A stretch of DNA of 64,000 bases from Arthrobacter sp. (GTDB taxonomy: Bacteria > Actinomycetota > Actinomycetes > Actinomycetales > Micrococcaceae), in NCBI RefSeq assembly GCF_031179985.1, contig NZ_JAPSHJ010000001.1, forward strand, positions 71,392 to 135,391, written 5' to 3'. A model generated the notes under the pieces. It worked only from the letters and a program-made list of their open reading frames with translations, was not told the origin of the DNA and did not search any database. The first letter of the stretch is position 1. Each line of letters starts with the position of its first letter. This document shows positions 8,505 to 20,421 of this stretch, in pieces. The position numbers and the translations under genes are program-made.

Positions 8505-9860
8505 CTAGCCGCGGATTTGGCCCTCGCCCTGAACGATCCACTTGGTGGTGGTCAGTTCAGGCAGGCCCATCGGTCCACGCGCGTGCAGTTTTTGGGTGGA
8601 AATTCCCACCTCTGCCCCGAGACCAAACTCACCGCCGTCGGTGAAGCGCGTTGACGCGTTGACGATCACTGCGGCCGAATCCACCTCGGCGATAAACCGC
8701 TCCGCGTTAGCGAGGTTGTTGGTCAAAATCGCCTCAGTGTGGCCTGTTGACCACGTACGGATATGCTTCACGGCATCATCCAGGCTGTCTACAATTGCCA
8801 CTGCAAGGTCCAGATCCATGTACTCGGTAGCCCAGTCATGGTCGGTGGCAGGGACGGTGTCAACCGAGGCAGGCAAAGCTGCGCGGGTCCTTTCATCGGT
8901 GTGAAGAGTGACACCTGCCTTGCGGAGTGCTGCTGCAACAGCCGGAAGAACACTCGATCCGGAATGCACCAGGAGGGTCTCCACGGTGTTGCAGACGCTG
9001 GGCCGCTGCGTCTTGGCGTTGAGGAGGATCTCGGTTGCCATCTCTTCGTCGGCGGATTCGTCGATGAAGATGTGAACGTTTCCTTCGCCGGTCTCAATGA
9101 CCGGAACCGCGGAGTTTGCCACAACCGTCTGGATAAGGTCCCGTCCGCCGCGGGGAATCAGCACGTCTACACGCCCACGCGCACGCATCAGTGCATTCGC
9201 GCCTTCACGCCCGAACTCGTCAACTGTCTGGACGGCATCGGCCGGCAGGCCTACTGATTCAAGGGCGTCCCGCAGGATCTGCACCAAGGCCTCGTTGGTT
9301 GAGGCTGCAGCCGTTCCGCCACGAAGGATGACGGCGTTTCCACTCTTGAGGGCGAGGCCTGCGATATCGACAGTGACGTTGGGGCGTGCCTCGTAAATAG
9401 CCGCCACCACTCCCATGGGGACGTTAATCTGGCGCAGGCGCAAACCGTTGGGGAGCGTCTGCCCCCGCACCACGTTTCCCACTGGATCAGGCAGATTGGC
9501 CAGGCTTTCCAGTGCCGCGGCGAGGGCTTCAATGCGCTTCTCGTCCAGGGTCAGCCTGTCCAGCAGAGCAATTGAGGTGCCGTTGGCTTTGCCCGCGGCT
9601 ACATCCTTTGCGTTAGCGGCCAGAATCCTGCCGCGGTGCTCGAGCAGGGCATCGCCGATGGCCCGGAGCGCCTTGTCTTTCCACGCACGGTTGGCGCGCG
9701 CCATGCGCCGTGCGGCATGGCGGGATCGGTCTGCGATGGCGTAGACGGCGGCTTCTACGTCGGCAGGCGTCAAGGGCGCAATTCCAGCGTTCGGAACCGG
9801 GGCAACCACAGCGGTCTCCTCGGAAATCGCAGGTGCATTGGGAATCAGGGCCTCAGTCAT
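8505..9860 (-). CDS. proA: Gamma-glutamyl phosphate reductase
   Basis: The 451-residue enzyme performs the second step of proline synthesis, NADPH-dependent reduction of glutamyl-5-phosphate to the semialdehyde. The aldehyde-dehydrogenase-like fold shows [10 protein letters not shown] near residue 150, GNAVILRGG near 165 and the catalytic cysteine in [14 protein letters not shown] near residue 290. The N-terminal 30 residues (Ala, Pro and Val rich) are longer than in most ProA proteins. It follows proB after 26 bp. The ATG has no ribosome site but a TAAACT hexamer exactly 6 nt upstream, so an internal leaderless promoter within the proBA pair is possible. Confidence 0.97.
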   Translation of the reverse strand: MTEALIPNAPAISEETAVVAPVPNAGIAPLTPADVEAAVYAIADRSRHAARRMARANRAWKDKALRAIGDALLEHRGRILAANAKDVAAGKANGTSIALLDRLTLDEKRIEALAAALESLANLPDPVGNVVRGQTLPNGLRLRQINVPMGVVAAIYEARPNVTVDIAGLALKSGNAVILRGGTAAASTNEALVQILRDALESVGLPADAVQTVDEFGREGANALMRARGRVDVLIPRGGRDLIQTVVANSAVPVIETGEGNVHIFIDESADEEMATEILLNAKTQRPSVCNTVETLLVHSGSSVLPAVAAALRKAGVTLHTDERTRAALPASVDTVPATDHDWATEYMDLDLAVAIVDSLDDAVKHIRTWSTGHTEAILTNNLANAERFIAEVDSAAVIVNASTRFTDGGEFGLGAEVGISTQKLHARGPMGLPELTTTKWIVQGEGQIRG

Positions 9861-9886
9861 GGTTCAAGTTTAGGCGAGCGGACGGG

Positions 9887-12722
<2,836 letters not shown>

Positions 12723-12736
12723 TCAAAAACTATTTG

Positions 12737-13000
12737 TTACTCTGCAGCTGCAGCAGTAACGATGTTCACGACCCGACGGCCGCGGCGGGTGCCGAATTCA
12801 ACAGCGCCTGCCTGCAGTGCGAACAGGGTGTCGTCGCCGCCGCGTCCTACGCCGGCGCCCGGGTGGAAGTGGGTGCCACGCTGGCGGACGATGATTTCGC
12901 CAGCCGAAACGACCTGGCCACCGAAGCGCTTGACGCCAAGGTACTGAGCGTTCGAGTCACGACCGTTGCGAGTGGAGCTCGCGCCTTTTTTATGTGCCAT
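12737..13000 (-). CDS. rpmA: 50S ribosomal protein bL27
   Basis: The 87-residue protein has the L27 N-terminus [15 protein letters not shown] and the core [21 protein letters not shown] followed by [19 protein letters not shown]27 reaches into the peptidyl transferase centre. There is no cleavable Firmicutes-type N-terminal extension. It lies 60 bp after rplU, the usual bacterial order. Confidence 0.98.
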   Translation of the reverse strand: MAHKKGASSTRNGRDSNAQYLGVKRFGGQVVSAGEIIVRQRGTHFHPGAGVGRGGDDTLFALQAGAVEFGTRRGRRVVNIVTAAAAE

Positions 13001-13060
13001 TTGAAATGCCTGCCTCTAAATTCTGGGGAATCTGCTGAAAACCTGAACAGTAACCAGTGG

Positions 13061-13369
13061 CTACTTGATACCGGTGATCTTGACCTTGGTCAATTCCTGA
13101 CGGTGACCCTGGCGCTTCTTGTAGCCGGTCTTGTTCTTGAACTTCTGGATGACAATCTTCGGACCACGGAGGTCCTGAAGGATTTCAGCCGTAACCGTTA
13201 CCTTAGCCAGGTCCGCAGCTGCGGACGTGATCTTGTCACCGTCTACCAGGAGCAGTGCGGGCAGCTGAATGGTGCTGCCGGCTCCACCGGTGACGCGGTT
13301 CAGGGTAACGAAGTCTCCAACGGAAACCTTCTCTTGGCGGCCGCCTGCGCGGACAATCGCGTACACCAC
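13061..13369 (-). CDS. rplU: 50S ribosomal protein bL21
   Basis: The 102-residue protein ([20 protein letters not shown] ... [17 protein letters not shown]) has the normal family length if started at the GTG at 13369; a GTG at 13381 would add four residues. bL21 binds 23S rRNA early in assembly. It is the first gene of the rplU-rpmA unit and has a leader of about 200 nt with two hairpins (see the promoter and leader entries). Confidence 0.97.
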   Translation of the reverse strand: MVYAIVRAGGRQEKVSVGDFVTLNRVTGGAGSTIQLPALLLVDGDKITSAAADLAKVTVTAEILQDLRGPKIVIQKFKNKTGYKKRQGHRQELTKVKITGIK

Positions 13370-13574
13370 TTGGGAACTCACTTCTCTCGACGTTTCTTAC
13401 TAAATTTGCGTGCGGAACCTAAGTCCAACTGTTTGGCCTGGCTCACGCTGTGCCTCAACGCCGTGGATTCCTCAAGGAAATCCGTGAGCTAGCCCGGAAA
13501 CAATGTCCACTTGTTTTCCAAGTGGCCCGTTCCCGAGGTCAAAACCCAAGTGTTGGCGTAAGCACCGAAGATCT
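13370..13574 (-). promoter_or_regulatory. Long structured leader of rplU
   Basis: Between the predicted promoter and rplU lie about 200 nt without an ORF. Two hairpins can be drawn: arms CCACTTG / CAAGTGG with a 5-nt loop at 13507-13525, and GGATTTCC / GGAATCC with a TTGA loop around 13465-13485. Autoregulatory L21 leaders are known in Firmicutes; this one does not obviously resemble them. A regulatory role is inference from length and structure. Confidence 0.45.
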
Positions 13575-13604
13575 AGTTTACGCTAATTTTGCCTTCGGTC
13601 GCAA
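13575..13604 (-). promoter_or_regulatory. Predicted promoter of rplU-rpmA
   Basis: On the minus strand TTGCGA (13604-13599) and TAAACT (13580-13575) are separated by 18 bp. This is the best sigma-A-type match in the 342-bp gap between rplU and the thiD-tenA gene. The rest of the gap up to 13711 shows nothing else. Confidence 0.55.
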
Positions 13605-13711
13605 ATGAGGCTGGTTCCGGGGCTGAGTACGTGATAGGGGCCACATGGGCTTACCTGGCGACTTCCCGAACCTTGCCCCATGATCTTACAGGCTCCCTGC
13701 GCGCTTCACGT

Positions 13712-15274
13712 TCATGCGTGCAGGCGCGGCGCGTCGAAGAATTCCACCTCGTAGCGGGAGGACTGCCCGAACGCGACCGCCATGGCTTGGCGCTCGGCTT
13801 CGGAACCAGCCAGAGCAGCGCGTTCCGTAAAGGCGATCGCCTGACGCGTGGCGGCGGCAAATTCTTCATCAGCGTAAGTTCGCAGCCAGTCGGCGTAGGC
13901 ATGTCCGGCCGGAGCCCCGTTGGCCTCGAATTCCAGGTGGAGGGTGGCCCCTACTTCTGCGTAGAGCCAGAAGCATGGCAAAGCAGCAGCAACAAGCACT
14001 CCATAGCTTCCCGCCAGAGAGCTGGCAAGGAGGTGGTCCACGTACGACTTTGTCACTGGTCCCAGCTCAGACCGGACAGGACGGGTGCTGAGCCAGGTGC
14101 GGTGGAGCTCGGATTCGACTTCCAGACACTGCTGTGCGGAGCGGGCCCAGAACAATTGTTCCTCTTCGGTGGGAGCCATTGCGGAGGCCCTTGAGAGCAC
14201 CCTCGAATATCCATTCAGGTAGATCGCGTCCTGGCTGAGGTAGTAGGCGAACTGTTGTTCAGGCAGTGAGCCTTCAACCAGGCCACGGATGAACTCGAGG
14301 CGGTAGATGGATGCCAAATGATGGTCGGCACTCTCGCGCAATTCCTCCATGAAGTTGCTTCCAGGGTGCACCCTTGCCTGCCCTTTGGGCTCCGTTGCGG
14401 GCTTGGCCTGAAAGTGGTGAAAGTGATGAACCGGGCCGGCTCCCCTGCCCACTTCGAGGATGTCTGATTCCTCCAGGGCTCCGCGCAGCCAGGGTTTGAC
14501 CTCCCGCAGGGCCTCTTCCCAGTTTCCCAGCCGCGCCTGGGTTGTTGCCAAAGCTGATGAAAGTGAACATCCGGTACCATGGCTGTTTCGCGTTGGCACA
14601 CGCTCGCCCGGAACCACCACCACCTTCGCCTCAAGCCCTGCCGAAACACTCACGAGGGCATCCGGGCACTCCCCGCCGTCGAGATGCCCGCCCTTGACCA
14701 GCACTGTGGCGCCGGTGACGGCTGCAAGGCGCTTGCCCTGCTCGAGTGCCGCTTCCCAGTCCTTCGCCAGGGGCTCCTCAAGCAGCATGGCCAACTCCGG
14801 GAGGTTCGGCGTGAGCAAATCAGCCAGTGGCAGCAGCTCCCGAAGAGCTGTATCAGCGGATTCCTGCAGCAGCCGGTCCCCGCTGGTGGCCACCATTACA
14901 GGATCCAGGACGACGACGCCGGGGCGGACCTTCGTGAGCCAGGTCCTGACCACCCCGATGACGTCCGCGTCGCCGAGCATTCCGATTTTCACGCCGTCCA
15001 CAACGATGTCGTCGCTGATGGCCTCGAGCTGTTCGGCCAAAAAGGACGCGGGCGGCACATGCACGGCACGGACACCCTGGGTGTTCTGCGCGGTAAGGGC
15101 CGTTACGACGGCCATTCCGTAGCCACCATGAGCAGCGATGCTCTTGAGGTCTGCCTGTATCCCTGCACCGCCGGAAGGATCTGAGCCTGCTATGGCTAGT
15201 ACTCGGGGAATGGTGCGGAGAACTGCGCTGGCGGAATCGGCAGCCGCAGGTGACGGCAAAAATGTTGAGGACAT
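13712..15274 (-). CDS. Fused HMP-phosphate kinase / thiaminase II (ThiD-TenA)
   Basis: The protein has about 520 residues and two enzyme domains for thiamin synthesis and salvage. Residues about 20-280 are a ThiD hydroxymethylpyrimidine (phosphate) kinase: IAGSDPSGGAGIQADLK, DPVMVATSG and the anion hole NSHGTGCSLSSA. Residues about 310-515 are TenA: QFAYYLSQDAIYLNGYSR holds the substrate Asp, AAALPCFWLYAEVG the nucleophile Cys, and FTERAA plus YEVEFFDAP close the site. The start at 15274 (MSSTFLP) is preferred because AAGGG then sits at usable spacing; an ATG at 15283 abuts it. A TPP riboswitch lies directly upstream and overlaps the ribosome site. Confidence 0.94.
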   Translation of the reverse strand: MSSTFLPSPAAADSASAVLRTIPRVLAIAGSDPSGGAGIQADLKSIAAHGGYGMAVVTALTAQNTQGVRAVHVPPASFLAEQLEAISDDIVVDGVKIGMLGDADVIGVVRTWLTKVRPGVVVLDPVMVATSGDRLLQESADTALRELLPLADLLTPNLPELAMLLEEPLAKDWEAALEQGKRLAAVTGATVLVKGGHLDGGECPDALVSVSAGLEAKVVVVPGERVPTRNSHGTGCSLSSALATTQARLGNWEEALREVKPWLRGALEESDILEVGRGAGPVHHFHHFQAKPATEPKGQARVHPGSNFMEELRESADHHLASIYRLEFIRGLVEGSLPEQQFAYYLSQDAIYLNGYSRVLSRASAMAPTEEEQLFWARSAQQCLEVESELHRTWLSTRPVRSELGPVTKSYVDHLLASSLAGSYGVLVAAALPCFWLYAEVGATLHLEFEANGAPAGHAYADWLRTYADEEFAAATRQAIAFTERAALAGSEAERQAMAVAFGQSSRYEVEFFDAPRLHA

Positions 15275-15278
15275 AGGA

Positions 15279-15358
15279 GACATCCCTTCGCCGGTGCTAA
15301 CCGGACAGGTTCAACGGGTGTGGATCTCAGCCGGCCTTTTGCGCGGCACCCCGTGTCA
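15279..15358 (-). promoter_or_regulatory. TPP riboswitch (THI box)
   Basis: On the minus strand the conserved elements appear in order: ACACGGGGTGCC, GGCTGAGAT, ACCCGTTGAACCTG, CCGGTTAGCACCGGCG and AAGGGATGT. GACA and TGTC can close P1. The 3' edge contains the AAGGG of the thiD-tenA ribosome site, so control is probably translational: TPP binding would hide the ribosome site. There is no terminator between the switch and the gene. Confidence 0.93.
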
Positions 15359-15396
15359 GGATCCCAGCCTAGCGGGTGTCCGTGCGTGTTAAACAG

Positions 15397-15434
15397 CTGA
15401 AGCCCGGACCGGGATAATCCGGTCCGGGCTTCAG
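15397..15434 (-). terminator. Terminator after rne
   Basis: A near-perfect hairpin with arms CTGAAGCCCGGACCGG and CCGGTCCGGGCTTCAG lies about 50 bp after the rne stop. The following tract on the minus strand is CTGTTT, a weak T run. It separates rne from the thiamin gene. Confidence 0.75.
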
Positions 15435-15482
15435 CCATGACTTTCGCTTATTGGCTCCAGTTCCCCTTGGGGTAACTCACAC

Positions 15483-18400
15483 TCACAACTCTGAGGCAGG
15501 CACTCCCACACCGAGGATGATGGGCTCGTCTGCTGTGGTCGCCGGCTTGGCTGGCGCTGCCGGAGCCTTGGCCGCATGAGTGGAGCCGGTGGCGCCTGGC
15601 GCATCCTGGTTCTGCTCGATGACGGTCTCGTTCGCAGCTCCCTGCGCACGGCTGGCGCTGCGGTTACGGCGTCCGCGCCTTGAGGACGATCCTGCTGCGA
15701 TCGGAGCGGCGTGGACCCCGGGGGCAGTGACCGGCGCAGCGGGAGGCTTCGGGGTTTCCTCACTCTCCTGTGGCTGATCGCTCTGCTCACCGAGGTGGGC
15801 GAAGGCCTCGGCCAGCAGATCCAGGGTCAGCTCGGGTGTCCCTGTTGACGCTTCACCAGCGTGGTCCACGAACGGAAGAACCACTCGGTCACCACCGAAG
15901 GTAAGGACAGCGGCGGGACGTCCGCCTGACGTATCGTCGCCCTGGCCGGTGCGCCCGGCGTCGGACCCTGCCGGAACAGGCTCTGTGGCCTGCGGGCGTG
16001 AAGTTTCGCGGGAGCGGGACGGTGCCTGGGCAGCGGGTTCTGCGTGGACAGCTTCCCGTTCTGCAGCTGGTGCGCTGGCACGGGCGGCCTGAACGTCGTC
16101 GTCATGAAGGTGGGCGGCGTGGGCTGCGGCGGCGATGTTGGCCAACGCTGCCCGGGTTGCTTCGGCCTTGGCGTGACGCTCGGCGTCGGTGGGTTCGGCG
16201 TGAACGGGTGCCGGAAGGGTCAGCGGCTCTCCCATGGCCTGCCCGCCCTTGCCGCGACGCCTCTTGCGCTCAGTCCGCGCAGCAGGCTGCACTTCGGCGC
16301 GCGGCACGTAGTGCTCCGCGGCAACGGTGTTGGCCCGGCGGTGCTCCACTGGCTCGTCATGGGTGACAACGCCGCGGCCGGCGCAGTGTTCGCACTGCTC
16401 ACCGAAGACCTCAAGGAGGCCGGTACCCATACGCTTGCGTGTCATCTGGACCAGGCCGAGGGAGGTAACTTCAGCCACCTGGTGCTTGGTCCGGTCCCGG
16501 CCCAGGCACTCAACCATGCGGCGGAGTACCAGGTCCCTGTTGGACTCCAGGACCATGTCGATGAAGTCGATCACGATGATGCCGCCGATGTCCCGCAGGC
16601 GCAGTTGGCGCACTACTTCCTCGGCAGCTTCCAGGTTGTTCTTGGTGACGGTTTCTTCGAGGTTTCCGCCGCTGCCGGTGAACTTGCCCGTATTGACGTC
16701 GACTACAGTCATCGCCTCGGTACGGTCGATCACCAGGGAGCCACCTGACGGCAGGAAGACCTTGCGGTCCAGTGCCTTGTGGATCTGCTCATCGATGCGC
16801 CAGGCCGAAAAAATGTCCTGGTCCTTGGTCCACTTTTCCAGGCGGCCAACGAGGTCCGGCGCCACGTAGGTTACGTAGGCCTCGATGGTGTCCCAGGCTT
16901 CCTCGCCGGAGACGATCAGCTTGGAGAAGTCCTCGTTGAAGACATCGCGGACAACCTTGATGGTGAGGTCGGGTTCGCCGTAAAGCAGTTCCGGTGCCAG
17001 GACCTTCGTGGAGGTAGCCTGGCTTTCGATGCCTTCCCACTGCGCGCGGAGGCGGTTGATGTCGTGCGTCAGTTCCTCTTCGGAAGCACCCTCGGCTGCA
17101 GTGCGCACAATGACGCCCGCATCTTCGGGCAGGCGGTCCTTGAGGATCCGCTTGAGCCGGTTCCGTTCGACGTCGGGAAGCTTGCGGGAGATTCCGGTCA
17201 TGGAGCCGCCCGGCACGTAGACCAGGTAGCGGCCCGGCAGGGAAATCTGGCTGGTCAGGCGTGCGCCCTTGTGCCCTACGGGGTCCTTGGTGACCTGGAC
17301 GAGCACGGAGTCGCCTGATTTGAGGGCGTTCTCGATGCGGCGCTGCTTGCCTTCCAGGCTAGCAACATCCCAGTTGACCTCGCCGGCGTACAGCACGGCA
17401 TTGCGGCCGCGGCCAATGTCGACGAAGGCAGCCTCCATGGACGGCAACACGTTCTGGACCTTGCCCAGGTAGACGTTGCCGATCAGTGAATCCTGCTGGG
17501 TCTTGGACACGAAGTGCTCGGCCAGGACGCCGTCTTCAAGAACCGCAATCTGGATTCTGTCATCGCGCTGGCGGACGATCATCTGCCGGTCAACGGATTC
17601 ACGGCGTGCCAGGAATTCAGCTTCAGTGATGACCGTGCGACGGCGGCCCGTGTCGCGGGACTCCCGCCGGCGCTGCTTCTTCGCCTCAAGGCGGGTGGAC
17701 CCCTTGACACTTGTGACGCGGTTGCTCACCGGCGCCTCGGTGACGGCCCGGGGTGCGCGGACCCTGGTTACGGTGTTGGGGGGATCGTCGTCTCCCCCAC
17801 CGGTAAGTTCGATGTCCTGGTCACCACGGCGGCGACGACGACGGCGGCGCGATGTAACGCCGTCGCCCAAACCTGCAGTTCCCTGCTCGTCAGCTTCCGC
17901 TTCACCGGCGTCACCCTCGGAGTCCTCGGTTTCGTCTCCGGCCTCACGCTCGGTTCCGCGGCTGCGGGCACGACGGCCGCGGCTCCGGCGACGGCGACGG
18001 TTGCCGGATTCGTCCAGCTCGCCCTCGTCGGAGATGTTCTCGGTTTCATCGTCATCCTCGACAACGTGTGCCGGGACCGGCCTGACAACCGTACTGAGAT
18101 CGGGTGCCTGGAAAATCATGGAGGTTACCGAGCCGGGTTCGAGGAACAAGGAGCCCACCGCGGAGGTCTCAGCCTTAGGCTGCTCATCGGCCACAGCTTC
18201 CTGGCCTTCCGGGCGTTCCTCGGCAGCTTCGGTTTCCTGTCCGGGTGCAGTAACAGCAGCACCGGCCGATTGGACAGCGTCAGTTGGTGCTTCTTCAGGC
18301 TCCGGTGCGGTCTCGGTGGTTTCGTCTTCCACCTCGGCTACAGTTGCTTTCGCGCGGCTGGCGCGCCGACGTACAGGCTTCTTCTTCGGGGCGTCTTCCA

Positions 18401-18701
18401 GTGCGGAGTCTGTCACTGCAGGTTCGTCGGCGACGGCTGCTTCTCCGGCAACTGATGGTTCCTCGGCGACGGCGGACTCAACAGGTTTGCGTGCACGGCT
18501 CCGTTTGGCGGGGGCAGCCTTTTCCGGTGCCGCTGCTTCATCCGTGTCCGTGGCGGTCGCGTCGGGATCAATGGGGATGCCTTCTGCGGTGACGGCCTGG
18601 GTCTTGGGGATGGCCTTGCGGCGGGTCCGGGTGGCCTTCTTTGGCGCTTCGGGTGCTTCCGCAGCTTCGACGTTAACGGCTACAACTTGGTCTTTATCCA
18701 T
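15483..18701 (-). CDS. rne: Ribonuclease E/G family endoribonuclease
   Basis: The 1072-residue product is of the large actinobacterial RNase E type, with the catalytic core in the middle. The first 350 residues are disordered, rich in Ala, Glu and Arg (RRRRSRGRRARSRG, TSRRRRRRRRGDQD). The S1-like domain (GNVYLGKVQNVLPSMEAAFV) is near residue 400. The DNase-I-like catalytic part has TVVDVNTGKFTG and IIVIDFIDM with the metal-binding Asp residues. The Zn-link CEHCAGRG follows near residue 790, then a second disordered tail. I start it at the ATG at 18701 (MDKDQVVA) with AGGAG 11 nt upstream. It processes rRNA and tRNA and degrades mRNA. Confidence 0.96.
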   Translation of the reverse strand: MDKDQVVAVNVEAAEAPEAPKKATRTRRKAIPKTQAVTAEGIPIDPDATATDTDEAAAPEKAAPAKRSRARKPVESAVAEEPSVAGEAAVADEPAVTDSALEDAPKKKPVRRRASRAKATVAEVEDETTETAPEPEEAPTDAVQSAGAAVTAPGQETEAAEERPEGQEAVADEQPKAETSAVGSLFLEPGSVTSMIFQAPDLSTVVRPVPAHVVEDDDETENISDEGELDESGNRRRRRSRGRRARSRGTEREAGDETEDSEGDAGEAEADEQGTAGLGDGVTSRRRRRRRRGDQDIELTGGGDDDPPNTVTRVRAPRAVTEAPVSNRVTSVKGSTRLEAKKQRRRESRDTGRRRTVITEAEFLARRESVDRQMIVRQRDDRIQIAVLEDGVLAEHFVSKTQQDSLIGNVYLGKVQNVLPSMEAAFVDIGRGRNAVLYAGEVNWDVASLEGKQRRIENALKSGDSVLVQVTKDPVGHKGARLTSQISLPGRYLVYVPGGSMTGISRKLPDVERNRLKRILKDRLPEDAGVIVRTAAEGASEEELTHDINRLRAQWEGIESQATSTKVLAPELLYGEPDLTIKVVRDVFNEDFSKLIVSGEEAWDTIEAYVTYVAPDLVGRLEKWTKDQDIFSAWRIDEQIHKALDRKVFLPSGGSLVIDRTEAMTVVDVNTGKFTGSGGNLEETVTKNNLEAAEEVVRQLRLRDIGGIIVIDFIDMVLESNRDLVLRRMVECLGRDRTKHQVAEVTSLGLVQMTRKRMGTGLLEVFGEQCEHCAGRGVVTHDEPVEHRRANTVAAEHYVPRAEVQPAARTERKRRRGKGGQAMGEPLTLPAPVHAEPTDAERHAKAEATRAALANIAAAAHAAHLHDDDVQAARASAPAAEREAVHAEPAAQAPSRSRETSRPQATEPVPAGSDAGRTGQGDDTSGGRPAAVLTFGGDRVVLPFVDHAGEASTGTPELTLDLLAEAFAHLGEQSDQPQESEETPKPPAAPVTAPGVHAAPIAAGSSSRRGRRNRSASRAQGAANETVIEQNQDAPGATGSTHAAKAPAAPAKPATTADEPIILGVGVPASEL

Positions 18702-19190
18702 ATGTGGCGATACTCCTGCCCCTGACGTACCGCCACATTCGGCACCCATTGGGGCACATATTGTCAAAACCCGCAGGCGTTGACAGAAGTCAATTGAATA
18801 CCCTCAGGTTCGCACCGGCAGTGGGGTGCGGCAGCCCTGGAGGGCCGGCGAAATTGTTCTGAAAACCCGTTGTTCTACCAGCCACAACCAGGTGCCGTCC
18901 AATGGCATTGCGGGATAGGCCGTGATCGAAGGATCCCCGGCGTGCCCTGCTCTTCATTGGCGGTCTTGGGAAACAAGTCACCGGACCGGAATCAGAATGT
19001 GGTTCGTCTTCCAGCCACGTTCATTCTCTCACACGAGAAGTCTTTTCACCGGGGACGCGCACAACAGGGGCCATGGTGTGGGCGACTCTGGCTGGACTAT
19101 CACACCGGTACACCGCCGCCACACCGCACACCCAGAGTCCGGCGTTACAATCGGGCAAAGACCACTTAACACAAAGGACGCATCAAGCTC
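18702..19190. other. Divergent intergenic region rne / VKOR gene
   Basis: This 489-bp gap holds no gene I can support; the overlapping frames lack coding character. The only structure noted is the inverted repeat TTGAC-AGAA-GTCAA at 18780-18793, about 80 bp upstream of rne, and a TTGACA on the minus strand at 18767-18762 without a good -10 partner. RNase E genes are often autoregulated through long leaders, but nothing here proves it. Confidence 0.4.
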
Positions 19191-19868
19191 ATGCCCAGCA
19201 TCTCCAAGACCACTGGCGGCGCTGCGCCTGCACAGGGTTTCACCGACTCCGCCGGAACCCTCGAGGAGCAGGGGTTGCCTCCGATGACCCGGGCCCGCCC
19301 GTTCGCCTGGCTCCTGGTCACGACGGGCGTCATCGGCTGGATAGCATCCGGAATCCTGGTGCTCGAGAAACTCGAAACGCTCAAAGACGCCAACTACACC
19401 ACTGTCTGCGACGTCAACCCGTGGATTTCCTGTGGTCAGGTCATGCAGACGTGGCAAAGCTCTGTGTTCGGATTCCCCAACATGTTTATTGGGATCGTGG
19501 CGTTCGCCATCATTATCACCACTGGCATGGGGCTGCTTGCCGGGGCTACGTTCGGCCGGTGGTATTGGCTGGGCCTTCAGACCGGGGTGACCTTGGGCTT
19601 CATCTTCGTGATCTGGCTCTGGTCTCAGGCGCTTTACGACATCCACGTCCTGTGCCCCTTCTGCATGGTTGTCTGGGCCGCAATGATTCCGCTGTTCGTC
19701 TGGGTGACGGTTCGCAACGTCAGCCACAAAGTCATTCCCGTTCCCGCCGGTCTGGCAAAGACACTCGGCGATTATGGCTGGATCATCACGGCCCTCCTGT
19801 ACGTAGCCGTGATCGCCTCAATCTTCTTTGCGTTCCTCAACATGTTTGTTGGCAACGGCAGTATGTAA
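19191..19868 (+). CDS. Vitamin K epoxide reductase family membrane protein
   Basis: The 225-residue protein has five hydrophobic helices and the VKOR cysteines: TTVCDVNPWISCGQVM in the first loop (shuttle pair) and the active-site CPFC in HVLCPFCMVVW near residue 157. Bacterial VKOR proteins reoxidise a DsbA-like partner using quinone, so it probably supports periplasm-side disulfide formation. The N-terminal 45 residues are polar and precede the first helix (PFAWLLVTTGVIGWIASGIL). A weak AAAGGA site precedes the ATG. It converges with ndk across a long hairpin. Confidence 0.92.
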   Translation: MPSISKTTGGAAPAQGFTDSAGTLEEQGLPPMTRARPFAWLLVTTGVIGWIASGILVLEKLETLKDANYTTVCDVNPWISCGQVMQTWQSSVFGFPNMFIGIVAFAIIITTGMGLLAGATFGRWYWLGLQTGVTLGFIFVIWLWSQALYDIHVLCPFCMVVWAAMIPLFVWVTVRNVSHKVIPVPAGLAKTLGDYGWIITALLYVAVIASIFFAFLNMFVGNGSM

Positions 19869-19891
19869 CCAGGCTGCCCTCCAAGCCGCCC

Positions 19892-19944
19892 AGATGACAG
19901 ATAAGGCCAATGTTCCTCAGGAACATTGGCCTTATCTGTCATCT
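19892..19944. terminator. Bidirectional hairpin between the VKOR gene and ndk
   Basis: This is a perfect inverted repeat with 25-bp arms (19892-19916 and 19920-19944) and a 3-nt spacer TCA; the inner part reads GGCCAATGTTCC / GGAACATTGGCC. It lies exactly between two convergent genes. No T tract follows on either strand, so it may act as a roadblock, RNA-stabilising end or intrinsic-like terminator in both directions. Confidence 0.75.
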
Positions 19945-19965
19945 CGTGCAGGGATGTGGGCGTGC

Positions 19966-20382
19966 CTACGGGAACCAGATGCCGATCTCGCGTTCGGCCG
20001 AGTCGACAGAATCGGAGCCGTGGACCAGGTTCTGCTGGACCTTCAGGCCCCAGTCACGGCCGAAGTCGCCGCGGATGGTTCCGGGGGCAGCGGTGGTGGG
20101 ATCCGTGGTGCCCGCCAGTGAGCGGAAGCCCTCGATCACTTTGTGGCCTTCGAAGATGGCAGCCACGACCGGGCCGCTGAGCATGAACTCCACGAGGGGC
20201 TCATAGAAAGGCTTGCCGGCGTGCTCGGCATAGTGCTGCTCGAGCAGATCCCTGCTGGCGTTGACCTTTTTCAGCTCGGCCAGGGTGTAGCCCTTGGCCT
20301 CAATCCGGCTCAGGATGATGCCGCTCAGGTTACGGACGACGCCGTCGGGCTTGATCAAAACGAGGGTGCGCTCAACGCTCAC
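19966..20382 (-). CDS. ndk: Nucleoside diphosphate kinase
   Basis: The 138-residue enzyme equalises NTP pools. The N-terminus [18 protein letters not shown] and the active-site histidine motif [20 protein letters not shown] match the family at standard length. The GTG start has GGAG 5 nt upstream. It is the last gene of the ileS-folC-DUF4233-ndk group. Confidence 0.98.
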   Translation of the reverse strand: MSVERTLVLIKPDGVVRNLSGIILSRIEAKGYTLAELKKVNASRDLLEQHYAEHAGKPFYEPLVEFMLSGPVVAAIFEGHKVIEGFRSLAGTTDPTTAAPGTIRGDFGRDWGLKVQQNLVHGSDSVDSAEREIGIWFP

Positions 20383-20421
20383 AGTTGCTCCAAGGTAGTG
20401 GTTGTGGGGTTCCCGGTAAGT

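Noticed and set aside
17476..18783. 435-codon plus-strand ORF opposite rne
   Set aside because: It is antisense to the repetitive 5' part of rne; the composition (Ser and Arg runs) is what reversed Ala/Glu/Arg codons give. RNase E motifs on the other strand are certain.
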